A stretch of 64,000 nucleotides of DNA, taken from Streptomyces sp. NBC_01571 (GTDB lineage Bacteria; Actinomycetota; Actinomycetes; Streptomycetales; Streptomycetaceae). Below the pieces are notes generated by a model that saw only the letters and a program-made list of their open reading frames with translations, was not told the origin of the DNA and ran no database searches. The position numbers and the translations under genes are program-made. The stretch spans positions 4,526,001-4,590,000 of the forward strand of contig NZ_JAPEPZ010000001.1 of the NCBI RefSeq assembly GCF_026339875.1, written 5' to 3'. Positions 34,278 to 44,528 of this stretch are shown here, piece by piece; position 1 is the stretch's first letter; the number at the start of each line of letters is the position of its first letter.

Positions 34278-35252
34278 GTGACCGGGATCAAGACGACCGG
34301 CAAGAAGAAGATGATGTTCTTCTCCGGCCGCGCCCACCCCGAGCTTGCTGAGGAGGTCGCCCACAAGCTGGGTGTCGGGGTAGTCCCGACGAAGGCCTTC
34401 GACTTCGCCAACGGCGAGATCTACATCCGCTACCAGGAGTCCGCCCGCGGCGCCGACTGCTTCCTGATGCAGAGCCACACGGCTCCCATCAACAAGTGGA
34501 TCATGGAGCAGCTGATCATGATCGACGCCCTGAAGCGGGCGTCCGCGCGGAGCATCACGGTCATCGTGCCGTTCTACGGTTACGCCCGGCAGGACAAGAA
34601 GCACCGCGGACGTGAACCGATCTCGGCACGTCTGATCGCGGACCTGATGAAGACGGCGGGCGCCGACCGCATCCTCACCGTCGACCTGCACACCGACCAG
34701 ATCCAGGGCTTCTTCGACGGCCCGGTCGACCACCTCTTCGCGCTGCCGATCCTGGCGGACTACGTGGGTGCCAAGGTCGACCGGTCGAAGCTCACCGTCG
34801 TCTCCCCGGACGCGGGCCGGGTGCGCGTCGCCGACCGCTGGTGCGACCGTCTGGACGCGCCGCTGGCGATCGTGCACAAGCGCCGCGACAAGGACGTCGC
34901 CAACCAGGTCACCGTCCACGAGGTCGTCGGTGACGTGAAGGGCCGCGTCTGTGTCCTCGTCGACGACATGATCGACACGGGTGGCACGATCTGCGCCGCC
35001 GCCGACGCTCTCTTCGCGCACGGCGCCGAGGACGTCATCGTCACGGCGACGCACGGTGTGCTCTCCGGTCCGGCCGCCGACCGTCTGAAGAACTCCAAGG
35101 TGAGCGAGTTCATCTTCACGGACACCCTGCCGACCCCGGGCGAGCTGGAACTGGACAAGATCACGGTGCTCTCCATCGCGCCGACGATCGCCAACGCGGT
35201 GCGTGAGGTCTTCGAGGACGGCTCGGTGACGAGCCTGTTCGAGGAGCAGTAG
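34278..35252 (+). CDS. prs: ribose-phosphate pyrophosphokinase
   Basis: 324 residues from the GTG at 34278, with GAGGAG upstream. The class I PRPP synthetase motifs are present: YGYARQDKKHRGREPISA (ATP flexible loop), VDLHTDQIQGFFDGP, VVSPDAGRVRVADRW, and the PRPP-binding loop VCVLVDDMIDTGGTI. It transfers pyrophosphate from ATP to ribose-5-phosphate, giving PRPP for purine, pyrimidine, histidine, tryptophan and NAD synthesis. It lies between glmU and rplY. The spacing to rplY, with its own candidate promoter, suggests partly separate transcription. Confidence 0.97.
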   Translation: MTGIKTTGKKKMMFFSGRAHPELAEEVAHKLGVGVVPTKAFDFANGEIYIRYQESARGADCFLMQSHTAPINKWIMEQLIMIDALKRASARSITVIVPFYGYARQDKKHRGREPISARLIADLMKTAGADRILTVDLHTDQIQGFFDGPVDHLFALPILADYVGAKVDRSKLTVVSPDAGRVRVADRWCDRLDAPLAIVHKRRDKDVANQVTVHEVVGDVKGRVCVLVDDMIDTGGTICAAADALFAHGAEDVIVTATHGVLSGPAADRLKNSKVSEFIFTDTLPTPGELELDKITVLSIAPTIANAVREVFEDGSVTSLFEEQ

Positions 35253-35260
35253 AGATCCTT

Positions 35261-35289
35261 TTGGGTGTGGCCTTCCCGCCGAGTAGACT
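35261..35289 (+). promoter_or_regulatory. candidate rplY promoter, TTGGGT-17-TAGACT
   Basis: TTGGGT at 35261-35266 and TAGACT at 35284-35289 are 17 bases apart. The predicted start near 35296 leaves a leader of about 128 bases. The -10 element lies in the loop, and most of the promoter in the left arm, of the large hairpin described next. Confidence 0.55.
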
Positions 35290-35423
35290 GCGCGAGTTGC
35301 TCGGCGAGGGAGGCCACACTTCTGTGTGGCGGTCCGTTATCGACGCGCTCTTCGTAGCAGGCCGATGTTCGGCCGGGTGACTCATCCCCAGGCCCTTCGG
35401 GTCCCTTACTACGAGGAGTGAAC
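35265..35423 (+). promoter_or_regulatory. structured rplY leader with mutually exclusive hairpins
   Basis: The stretch 35265-35283 pairs with 35300-35319 (outer GTGTGGCCTTCC with GGGAGGCCACAC, inner CGCCGAG with CTCGGCG). The right arm end GCCACAC (35313-35319) can instead pair with GTGTGGC (35324-35330) around the loop TTCT. Two small hairpins follow (GGCCGA/TCGGCC near 35365, GGCCC/GGGTC near 35395), just before the GAGGAG at 35413. Read-through transcripts from prs would contain the left arm, while transcripts from the internal promoter would not, so the two would fold differently. Confidence 0.5.
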
Positions 35424-36008
35424 ATGTCCGAGGTCAAGCTCGCCGCCGAGACCCGCACCGAGTTCGGCAAGGGCGCCGCCCGCCGCATCCGCCGCGAGAG
35501 CAAGGTTCCCGCGGTCGTCTACGGCCACGGCACCGACCCCGTCCACATCGCGCTGCCGGGCCACGAGCTGCAGCTCGCCCTGCGCACCCCGAACGTCCTG
35601 CTCACCCTGGACATCGAGGGCAAGACCGAGCTCGCGATCCCGAAGGCCGTCCAGCGTGACGCCATCAAGGGCTACCTCGAGCACGTCGACCTGCTCCTCG
35701 TGAAGCGCGGCGAGAAGGTCAACGTCGAGGTCTACGTCCACACCGAGGGCGAGCTCGCTCCGGGTGCCTACCTGCTCGAGCACGTGCTCAGCACGCTGAC
35801 GGTCGAGGCCGAGGCCACCCACATCCCGGAGTCGGTCACCGTCTCCATCCAGGGCCTGGAGGCCGGCGCGGCCATCCTCGCCAAGGACATCCCGCTCCCC
35901 AAGGGCACCACGCTGGCGATCGACGAGGACGCGGTCGTCCTCCAGGTCCTCGCCGCCCAGGCGGAGGAGGCCCCGGCGGACGCCGAGGCCGAGACCACCG
36001 AGGCCTGA
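35424..36008 (+). CDS. rplY: 50S ribosomal protein L25/general stress protein Ctc
   Basis: 194 residues from the ATG at 35424, with GAGGAG five bases upstream; the GTG at 35418 overlaps the ribosome site and is less likely. The N-terminal L25 domain ([29 protein letters not shown]) binds 5S rRNA. The C-terminal TL5/Ctc domain (about residues 95-185) gives the long form typical of Gram-positive bacteria, ending in an acidic Ala/Glu tail. It is followed by pth, a conserved pair. Confidence 0.95.
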   Translation: MSEVKLAAETRTEFGKGAARRIRRESKVPAVVYGHGTDPVHIALPGHELQLALRTPNVLLTLDIEGKTELAIPKAVQRDAIKGYLEHVDLLLVKRGEKVNVEVYVHTEGELAPGAYLLEHVLSTLTVEAEATHIPESVTVSIQGLEAGAAILAKDIPLPKGTTLAIDEDAVVLQVLAAQAEEAPADAEAETTEA

Positions 36009-36096
36009 TTCCTCCAGGAATCGCATGCGCCGGCCGCCGCTCCCTTCCGGGGCGGCGGTCGGTGCGTTGTCCAGGACACAGGCGCATCAAGGACCC

Positions 36097-36708
36097 ATGG
36101 GAGACACCGACGTGACGACGGACGCAGGCGCCCCCTGGCTGATCGTGGGCCTCGGCAATCCCGGCCCCGAGTACGCCATGAACCGGCACAACGTGGGCTT
36201 CATGGTCGCCGATCTGCTGGCGGAACGGATCGGCGGCAGCTTCAAGCGGGCGGGGAAGGCCCAGGCGCAGGTGATCGAGGGCCGCATCGGCCCGCCCGGT
36301 CCGGCGAACCGCCGGGTGATCCTGGCCAAGCCGATGTCGTACATGAACCTGTCCGGCGGCCCGGTGAACGCGCTGCGCGACTTCTACAAGGTCCCGCTCG
36401 CCCATGTCGTCGCGATCCACGACGAGCTGGACATCGACTACGGGGTGCTGCGGCTCAAGCTGGGCGGCGGCGACAACGGGCACAACGGGCTGAAGTCCAT
36501 GACGAAGGCGATGGGTCCCGACTACCACCGGGTGCGCTTCGGCATCGGCCGGCCCCCGGGCCGGATGCAGGTCGCCGACTTCGTGCTCAAGGACTTCGCC
36601 TCGGCCGAGCGCAAGGAGCTGGGCTACTTCGTGGACCGGGCCTCGGACGCGGTGGAGTGCCTCGTCATCGACGGGCTGGAACGGGCGCAGGGCACGTACA
36701 ACTCCTGA
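36097..36708 (+). CDS. pth: peptidyl-tRNA hydrolase
   Basis: 203 residues from the ATG at 36097 (AAGGA just upstream); a GTG at 36112 is an alternative. Signature segments are [20 protein letters not shown], with the catalytic histidine in [24 protein letters not shown] with the supporting aspartate, and [12 protein letters not shown]. It releases tRNA from prematurely dropped peptidyl-tRNA. It sits 88 bases after rplY. The gap contains a GC-rich hairpin around CTTCC near 36045, which may reduce read-through. Confidence 0.95.
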   Translation: MGDTDVTTDAGAPWLIVGLGNPGPEYAMNRHNVGFMVADLLAERIGGSFKRAGKAQAQVIEGRIGPPGPANRRVILAKPMSYMNLSGGPVNALRDFYKVPLAHVVAIHDELDIDYGVLRLKLGGGDNGHNGLKSMTKAMGPDYHRVRFGIGRPPGRMQVADFVLKDFASAERKELGYFVDRASDAVECLVIDGLERAQGTYNS

Positions 36709-36803
36709 GCGGCCGCCAGGGGCGAACGATCTGCTCGTACAACTGTGGACTTGTCCCCCGGCCGAGTTGACCGGACGCAGGACCATGGCCAAGGATCGCC
36801 GCC

Positions 36804-37298
36804 ATGCCCGCCGCCGCACACAAGCACCCCCGCAAGAACGCGCAGACGGCGCTGCGGTTCGGGCGGCTCGCGGCGATGGGGACGGTCACGGCACTGATCC
36901 TGATCGCGGGTGTCTGGGGCTCCTGGGGCACGGCACAGCACGTGATGCTGAGCAGGGGCCGGGAGCAGGGCACGATGACCGTGACGGCGTGCTCGGAGGA
37001 ACGGTGCACGGGGCCGTACCGGCCGGTGTCGGCGGGTTCCCGGGCGCGGACCCGCGTCACGATCGAGGAGTCGGCCGCGGTGCGCAAGGGGCGCACGTAC
37101 GCGGTCACGGTGAAGCCCGGCAGCGGTGACGTGGTCCGCAGCGGCCCGGCCGGACTGCTCTACGCGTGGGTTCCGTTCGGCGGCGCGCTGCTGCTGGCCT
37201 CGGTGGTGGTCGCGGGCGGTCTGCGGCGCACCCGGTCGGCCTGGGTGATGGCGGGCGCGGGGCTCGCGCTGCTGACGGCGACGTTCCTGGCCCTGTGA
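36804..37298 (+). CDS. hypothetical membrane protein
   Basis: 164 residues. A basic N-terminus is followed by one hydrophobic helix (GTVTALILIAGVWGSWGTA, about residues 26-44). A roughly 75-residue extracytoplasmic part contains a CSEERC cysteine pair that could form a disulfide. Two more helices (YAWVPFGGALLLASVVVAG and AWVMAGAGLALLTATFLAL) end the protein. The family is not recognised. It is on the pth strand 95 bases downstream and ends before a strong convergent terminator. Confidence 0.7.
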   Translation: MPAAAHKHPRKNAQTALRFGRLAAMGTVTALILIAGVWGSWGTAQHVMLSRGREQGTMTVTACSEERCTGPYRPVSAGSRARTRVTIEESAAVRKGRTYAVTVKPGSGDVVRSGPAGLLYAWVPFGGALLLASVVVAGGLRRTRSAWVMAGAGLALLTATFLAL

Positions 37299-37299
37299 G

Positions 37300-37338
37300 C
37301 CGACGGCGGTACCCCCGGGCCGGGGATACCGCCGTCGG
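37300..37338. terminator. bidirectional terminator between the 36804 gene and ppc
   Basis: CGACGGCGGTA (37301-37311) pairs perfectly with TACCGCCGTCG (37327-37337), with further CCCC/GGGG pairing inside. It starts two bases after one stop codon and ends 12 bases before the ppc stop on the other strand. Confidence 0.8.
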
Positions 37339-37349
37339 TCCGCCGGGGA

Positions 37350-40082
<2,733 letters not shown>

Positions 40083-40282
40083 AGGTGCGGCTCCTTGCAG
40101 TGTGGAAGCTCGGCTGAAGAGTGTGGAAGCTCGTCTGAAGCTCGTCTGGGGGGGAACCCGGGTGACGACCGCGCGGCGGGTGCCGCTTAGGGACGTGGCA
40201 TCCGGGAATGAACAGAACGGACCGCGCTGTCCGACCGACTCCAAGGATAGGTGTCCAGGTGGACGCGCAGGGTCTCGGGCTG

Positions 40283-40337
40283 TTGCCGCTCGGCAGCGCG
40301 CTGCCATACTTACGATGCCGTAGGTTACGGAAGCGTA
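40283..40337 (+). promoter_or_regulatory. desaturase promoter with 27-bp symmetric operator
   Basis: A candidate promoter TTGCCG-16-CATACT (40283-40288, 40305-40310) predicts a start near 40317. Exactly there lies TACG-N3-CCGTA-N3-TACGG-N3-CGTA (40311-40337), a perfectly symmetric double inverted repeat centred at 40324. A TetR regulator is encoded in the same operon, so this is its probable operator, placed to block initiation. The rest of the 338-base gap (40083-40420) holds only the ppc leader and a second short direct repeat (GTGTGGAAGCTCG) near 40100-40130. Confidence 0.6.
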
Positions 40338-40420
40338 GGGATTCCCGTCAGACGACGGGAGAACCCTGGAGCCCGTACCCGGCCACTCTTCCCCACCCTC
40401 GAATCCCACAGGGGACGCCC

Positions 40421-41431
40421 ATGCGCACGAGCTCGGATGTGATCGACGATGCCCCGGGGGCGAACGACGACCCCTCCCTCCACCCTGCCACGCTGGGCGG
40501 AGAGAAGAAGGGGTCGCTCGAACAGCTGACACTCCTCCTCTTCATCACCGTCCCGTTCCTCGCGCTGCTCGCGGCGGTACCGCTGGTCTGGGGCTGGGGA
40601 GTGAGCTGGCTGGATCTCGGCCTCCTGGTCTTCTTCTACTACCTCGGTTGCCACGGAGTGACGATCGGCTACCACCGCTACTTCACGCATGGCTCCTTCA
40701 AGGCGAAACGCCCGCTGCGGATCGCGGTCGCGATCGCGGGGTCGATGGCGGTCGAGGGCCCGGTGGTCCGCTGGGTCGCCGACCACCGCAAGCACCACAA
40801 GTTCTCCGACGCGGAGGGCGACCCGCATTCGCCGTGGCGTTACGGCGAGACCGTTCCGGCGCTGATGAAGGGCCTGTGGTGGGCGCATATCGGCTGGATG
40901 TTCGATGAGGAGCGGACCTCGCAGGAGAAGTACGCCCCCGACCTCATCAAGGACCCGGCGATTCGTGCGATCTCGCGTCAGTTCATCTACTGGACCATGC
41001 TCTCGCTCGCGCTGCCGCCCCTGATCGGCGGTCTGGCGACGATGTCCTGGTGGGGCGCGTTCACCGGCTTCTTCTGGGGCTCACTCGTCCGGGTGGCCCT
41101 GTTGCACCATGTGACCTGGTCGATCAACTCGATCTGCCACGCGGTGGGCAAGCGTCCGTTCAAGTCGCGTGACCGTTCGGGCAACGTGTGGTGGCTGGCC
41201 GTGCTGTCCTGCGGCGAGTCCTGGCACAACCTGCACCACGCCGACCCGACCTCGGCCCGGCACGGGGTGGAGCGCGGCCAGCTCGACTCCTCGGCCAGGA
41301 TCATCCGTTGGTGCGAGCAACTTGGCTGGGCGTACGACGTGCGCTGGCCGTCACGCTCGCGTATCGATTCCAAGCGTGACACCGACGGGTCCGCCTCCCG
41401 GCGCAAGACGGAAGCCCCCGACCCGGCATGA
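40421..41431 (+). CDS. acyl-CoA/acyl-lipid delta-9 fatty acid desaturase
   Basis: 336 residues from the ATG at 40421 (AGGGG upstream). Four or more membrane helices and the three histidine boxes of the membrane desaturases are present: HRYFTH (85-90), HRKHH (122-126) and HNLHH (269-273), which bind the di-iron centre. The family inserts a double bond at C9 of saturated acyl chains, using oxygen and a ferredoxin-type donor. It overlaps a TetR gene by four bases, so enzyme and probable regulator are co-translated. Membrane fluidity or fatty-acid signals are the likely input. Confidence 0.92.
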   Translation: MRTSSDVIDDAPGANDDPSLHPATLGGEKKGSLEQLTLLLFITVPFLALLAAVPLVWGWGVSWLDLGLLVFFYYLGCHGVTIGYHRYFTHGSFKAKRPLRIAVAIAGSMAVEGPVVRWVADHRKHHKFSDAEGDPHSPWRYGETVPALMKGLWWAHIGWMFDEERTSQEKYAPDLIKDPAIRAISRQFIYWTMLSLALPPLIGGLATMSWWGAFTGFFWGSLVRVALLHHVTWSINSICHAVGKRPFKSRDRSGNVWWLAVLSCGESWHNLHHADPTSARHGVERGQLDSSARIIRWCEQLGWAYDVRWPSRSRIDSKRDTDGSASRRKTEAPDPA

Positions 41432-42108
41432 TTGACGGCGTGGCGACCGACTCCAGCAGCACCCCAGGCAGCAATGAAAAGCCGCGGCGTGCGCGTCGCA
41501 CCCGCATGACCGGTGCCGAGCGCCGTCAGCAACTGCTGGAGATCGGCCGCACCCTGTTCGCCGCGAAGGGCTTCGAGGGCACGTCGGTGGAGGAGATCGC
41601 GGCCAAGGCGGGCGTCTCCAAGCCGGTGGTCTACGAGCACTTCGGCGGCAAGGAGGGCCTGTACGCGGTGGTGGTGGACCGTGAGATGCGCCGGCTGCTG
41701 GACATGGTCACCGGCTCCCTGACGGCGGGCCATCCGCGTGAACTGTGCGAGCAGGCCGCCTTCGCCCTCCTGGACTACATCGAGGAGTACACGGACGGCT
41801 TCCGCATCCTGGTCCGCGACTCCCCCATCCCCCAGTCCACGGGTTCCTTCGCCTCGCTCATCTCCGACATCGCCACCCAGGTGGAGGACATCCTGGGCCG
41901 CGAGTTCAAGAGCCGCGGCTTCGACCCGAAGCTCGCCCCGCTGTACGCGCAGGCGCTGGTCGGGATGGTCGCGCTGACCGGGCAGTGGTGGCTGGACGTC
42001 CGCAAGCCCCGCAAGGCCGAGGTGGCCGCGCATCTGGTGAACCTGGCCTGGCACGGCCTGGACGGCCTGGAGCCGAAGCCCCGCCTGATAGGGCACCGCA
42101 AGAGCTGA
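41428..42108 (+). CDS. TetR-family regulator of the desaturase operon
   Basis: 226 residues. A basic N-terminal arm is followed by the TetR helix-turn-helix (about residues 30-78: RRQQLLEIGRTLFAAKGFEG, VEEIAAKAGVSKPVVYEHFGGKEGLY). A helical ligand domain with a long hydrophobic middle part (AQALVGMVALTGQWWLDV) would suit a fatty acyl ligand. The ATG overlaps the desaturase stop (ATGA). The probable operator is the 27-bp symmetric site at 40311-40337, making it an autoregulated repressor by position. DesT/FasR-like function is an inference. Confidence 0.92.
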   Translation: MIDGVATDSSSTPGSNEKPRRARRTRMTGAERRQQLLEIGRTLFAAKGFEGTSVEEIAAKAGVSKPVVYEHFGGKEGLYAVVVDREMRRLLDMVTGSLTAGHPRELCEQAAFALLDYIEEYTDGFRILVRDSPIPQSTGSFASLISDIATQVEDILGREFKSRGFDPKLAPLYAQALVGMVALTGQWWLDVRKPRKAEVAAHLVNLAWHGLDGLEPKPRLIGHRKS

Positions 42109-42133
42109 GGGGGCGGTCGAGACTCGACAGTGA

Positions 42134-42153
42134 CCACAAGATCAACCTTGTGG
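42134..42153. promoter_or_regulatory. inverted repeat CCACAAG-N6-CTTGTGG, candidate TA operator
   Basis: A perfect 7-bp inverted repeat lies 12 bases upstream of the antitoxin ATG. Phd/RelB-type antitoxins bind short palindromes in this position, so autoregulation of the toxin-antitoxin operon is likely. It could equally form a hairpin in the mRNA leader. Confidence 0.55.
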
Positions 42154-42165
42154 AATCATCTGCGC

Positions 42166-42417
42166 ATGACTGAGATTGCGATCAGCGCGGCCCGCTCCCA
42201 GCTCGGAGATCTTGTCCGCCGGGCGGCCCACGGCCGGGAGACCATCGCCCTCACGGACCACGGCCATGTGGCCGCGCTCCTCGTCTCCCCTCAGGTCATA
42301 GAGGATCTCGAAGACGCCCTCGCGGTCGCCGACTATCAGCGGCGCAAGGCCGAGGGCACGCTGGAAGAAGGCATCCCCCACGAGGAAGTCGGGCGAATCC
42401 TGGGGCTGCGTCCGTGA
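42166..42417 (+). CDS. type II antitoxin, Phd/YefM family
   Basis: 83 residues from the ATG at 42166. The N-terminal Phd fold is clear: EIAISAARSQLGDLVRRAAHGRETIALTDHGHVAALLVSP. The acidic C-terminal helix (RKAEGTLEEGIPHEEV) would wrap the toxin. It overlaps the RelE-type toxin gene by four bases (GTGA), the usual coupling. The dimer would bind the inverted repeat just upstream. Confidence 0.92.
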   Translation: MTEIAISAARSQLGDLVRRAAHGRETIALTDHGHVAALLVSPQVIEDLEDALAVADYQRRKAEGTLEEGIPHEEVGRILGLRP

Positions 42418-42662
42418 CCTACCGCATCACGTGGGAACCGGATGCCACGAGCACGGCAGTACGGTTCCTCAAGGACGACCCCACGGGACTCGCCGCGGTC
42501 CACGAAGCCGTCGACGCACTCGCCGAAGCCCCGCGGCCCGCCAACTCCACTCCCTACGGACCTCAGATCAGGCGTCTCCGCGTCGCCGGCTGTCGGGTCC
42601 TCTACCTCATCGACGACGAGACCATCCGCATCCTCGTCATGAACCCGGGCCGTACGCCCTGA
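42414..42662 (+). CDS. type II toxin, RelE/ParE superfamily
   Basis: 82 residues from the GTG at 42414. The compact RelE fold is visible: YRITWEPDATSTAVRFLKDD, then YGPQIRRLRVAGCRVLYLID and DETIRILVMNPG, with the conserved basic RRLR-x-x-x-x-R pattern. RelE members cut mRNA at the ribosome, while ParE members hit gyrase; the RRLR strand and Y-x-x-D favour RelE, but this is not certain. Its last 26 bases overlap the 3' end of the convergent VOC gene. Confidence 0.9.
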   Translation: MTYRITWEPDATSTAVRFLKDDPTGLAAVHEAVDALAEAPRPANSTPYGPQIRRLRVAGCRVLYLIDDETIRILVMNPGRTP

Positions 42663-43044
42663 CCACCGGCTCCAGGAACTCCAGGCGGTTGCCGACGGGG
42701 TCCTCCGAGTAGAAGCGGCGGTGGCCGGGCAGGTCGTCGTCCCAGGTGACCTTGGCCCCGTGGGACTCCAGTCGGGCGGCGTACGCCTCGATGTCCGTGA
42801 CCCGCAGCCCGGGATGCGCCTTCTTCGCGGGCCGGAACCCTTCCGGTCCCTCGCCCCCAAGAGCGCCCTCGATCCCCAGGTGCAGGTGGACGGCCCCCGC
42901 CCGGAACCAGCAGCCCCCGCGCGCGGCCAGGACGGGCGGCTTGGGGATCTCGGTCATCCCGAGGGCGTCGACGTAGTAGCGGCGCAGGAGGTCCTCCGAC
43001 CCCGGCGGGGCGGCGAGCTGGACGTGGTCGAGGGCGGTGAGCAT
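42637..43044 (-). CDS. VOC (glyoxalase/dioxygenase superfamily) protein
   Basis: 135 residues from the ATG at 43044. Beta-alpha-beta-beta-beta units with the metal-type signature LDHVQLAAPPGSEDLLRRYY at the start, HLHLGIE in the middle and NRLEFLEP at the end. These supply the two His and one Glu positions typical of VOC metal sites. It starts two bases after the tam stop, so it shares that operon and TamR control. Its 3' end overlaps the RelE toxin gene on the other strand. Substrate unknown. Confidence 0.85.
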   Translation of the reverse strand: MLTALDHVQLAAPPGSEDLLRRYYVDALGMTEIPKPPVLAARGGCWFRAGAVHLHLGIEGALGGEGPEGFRPAKKAHPGLRVTDIEAYAARLESHGAKVTWDDDLPGHRRFYSEDPVGNRLEFLEPVVRAYGPGS

Positions 43045-43046
43045 CC

Positions 43047-43853
43047 TCAGGTCTCCTTCCGCGCGACGGCGAAGACACGGCGGAAGGGGAACACGGTGCC
43101 GTGCGCGGTGGCCGGGTACGCCTCGCGCAGCGCGTCCCGGTACTCGGCGACGAAGCCCTCCGCGTCCGCCCCCAGCTCGGTGAGGACCGGCCGCAGCCCG
43201 GTTCCCTTCACCCAGTCGAGGACGGGGTCCTCGCCCTGGAGGAGATGCAGATACGTCGTCTCCCAGACGTCGGCCGCACAGCCCAGGGCGGTGAGCTGCT
43301 CCAGGTAGACGGCCGGGGTGTGCACGGCGTCGTCGTGGCGCAGCGAATCGGCCAGGCGGTCCTTCCAGCGGGGGGAGTGGGCGAGTTCGCGCATCAGGCG
43401 GTGGCTCGGGGCGTCGAAGTTGCCGGGGACCTGGAAGGCGAAGGTACCGCCGGGGGCGAGGCCGGCCACCCAGTCGGGGAAGCGGGTGACGTGTCCGGGC
43501 ACCCACTGGAGGGTCGCGTTGCTGATCACCAGGTCGTACGGTTCGGCGGGTGTCCAGGTCCTGGCGTCCGCCGGGGCGAAGTCGAGACGGCCGCCGCCCG
43601 GGGTGGGGCCCGCGTGCGCCTCGGCCCGCGCCAGCATCTCCGGGGAGTTGTCCAGGCCGGTGATCCGCGCGCCGGGCCAGCGTTCGGCCAGTCCGGCCGT
43701 CACGTTCCCGGGGCCGCAGCCGAGGTCGGCGATGCGGGCCGGGTCGCGCGGCAGCTCCGGGACCCGGGCGAGGAGGTCGACGAAGGGGCGTGCGCGGTGG
43801 TCGGCGTGACGCAGGTACTGGCCCGGGTCCCAGATGGGGGCGGTGGCAGGCAT
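43047..43853 (-). CDS. tam: trans-aconitate 2-methyltransferase
   Basis: 268 residues from the ATG at 43853 (GAGGAGG seven bases upstream). The SAM-binding motif IADLGCGPGNVTAGLAERWP is followed by GLDNSPEMLARAEAH. The Tam-specific segment LVISNATLQWVPGH and the start APIWDPGQYLRHADHRARPF are diagnostic. It methylates trans-aconitate, which forms spontaneously from cis-aconitate and inhibits aconitase. It is divergent from a MarR/TamR-type gene with palindromic sites between them, matching the S. coelicolor tam-tamR locus known from the literature. Confidence 0.93.
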   Translation of the reverse strand: MPATAPIWDPGQYLRHADHRARPFVDLLARVPELPRDPARIADLGCGPGNVTAGLAERWPGARITGLDNSPEMLARAEAHAGPTPGGGRLDFAPADARTWTPAEPYDLVISNATLQWVPGHVTRFPDWVAGLAPGGTFAFQVPGNFDAPSHRLMRELAHSPRWKDRLADSLRHDDAVHTPAVYLEQLTALGCAADVWETTYLHLLQGEDPVLDWVKGTGLRPVLTELGADAEGFVAEYRDALREAYPATAHGTVFPFRRVFAVARKET

Positions 43854-43921
43854 GGGCAGGCCTCCTCGAAGTCGCGTACGGACAGCATGTCCGGTCAGGT
43901 CTCCACCCTCACATCGAAGTA

Positions 43922-44000
43922 TCTCGACGTCAAGAGACTTGATATCAAGGAACTCACTCCCAAATGACTTGACACCGAGAGGCTCCACATCAAGAGACTT
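43922..44000. promoter_or_regulatory. TamR operator cluster
   Basis: Within the tam-tamR gap lie TCTCGACGTCAAGA (43922-43935, near-perfect palindrome), CTTGATATCAAG (43938-43949, perfect), a degenerate CTTGACACCGAG (43968-43979) and a direct copy of TCAAGAGACTT (43930-43940 and 43990-44000). The region is conspicuously AT-richer than its surroundings. TamR of S. coelicolor binds palindromes between these two genes and releases on citrate or aconitate; the site types seen fit that model. Confidence 0.7.
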
Positions 44001-44030
44001 CACATCGACACAACCACTACACTGATCGTC

Positions 44031-44528
44031 ATGGAGGACGAGGTCGATCGGCTGGTCGGAGCGTGGCGCCGGGAGCGCCCTGACCTCGACGTGGAACCGC
44101 TCGAGGTACTCAGCAGGGTCAGCAGGCTGGCCCGGCATCTGGACCGCGCCCGCAGGCTGGCGTTCTCCGAGCACAGCCTGGAGCCCTGGGAGTTCGACGT
44201 CCTGACCGCGCTGCGGCGCGCCGGCTCCCCGTATCAGCTCTCGCCCGGCCAACTGCTCACCCAGACCCTCGTCACCTCCGGCACGATGACGAACCGCATC
44301 GACCGGCTGACGCAGAAGGGCCTGGTGGAGCGCCTCCCGGATCCGAGCGACCGCCGGGGCGTCCTCGTACGCCTCACCGACGAGGGCCGCGACCGCGCCG
44401 ACCAGGCACTGGCCGGGCTCCTCGACCAGGAGCGCGCGATCTTGGCAGAACTCAGCAGGGCCCAGCGTGGCGAACTCGCCTCGCTGCTACGCCAGTTGAC
44501 CGCCCCGTTCGACAACATCCCCGGCTAG
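44031..44528 (+). CDS. tamR: MarR-family regulator TamR
   Basis: 165 residues. It has an N-terminal extra helix (EDEVDRLVGAWRRERPDLDV) typical of the UrtR subgroup. The MarR winged helix follows, with recognition part LLTQTLVTSGTMTNRIDRLTQKGLVERL and wing DPSDRRGVLVRLTDEG. In S. coelicolor TamR senses citrate and aconitates and controls tam, aconitase and other TCA steps during oxidative stress (literature knowledge). Position divergent from tam and the intervening palindromes support the same identity. Its 3' end overlaps the convergent LuxR-type regulator by 42 bases. Confidence 0.9.
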   Translation: MEDEVDRLVGAWRRERPDLDVEPLEVLSRVSRLARHLDRARRLAFSEHSLEPWEFDVLTALRRAGSPYQLSPGQLLTQTLVTSGTMTNRIDRLTQKGLVERLPDPSDRRGVLVRLTDEGRDRADQALAGLLDQERAILAELSRAQRGELASLLRQLTAPFDNIPG

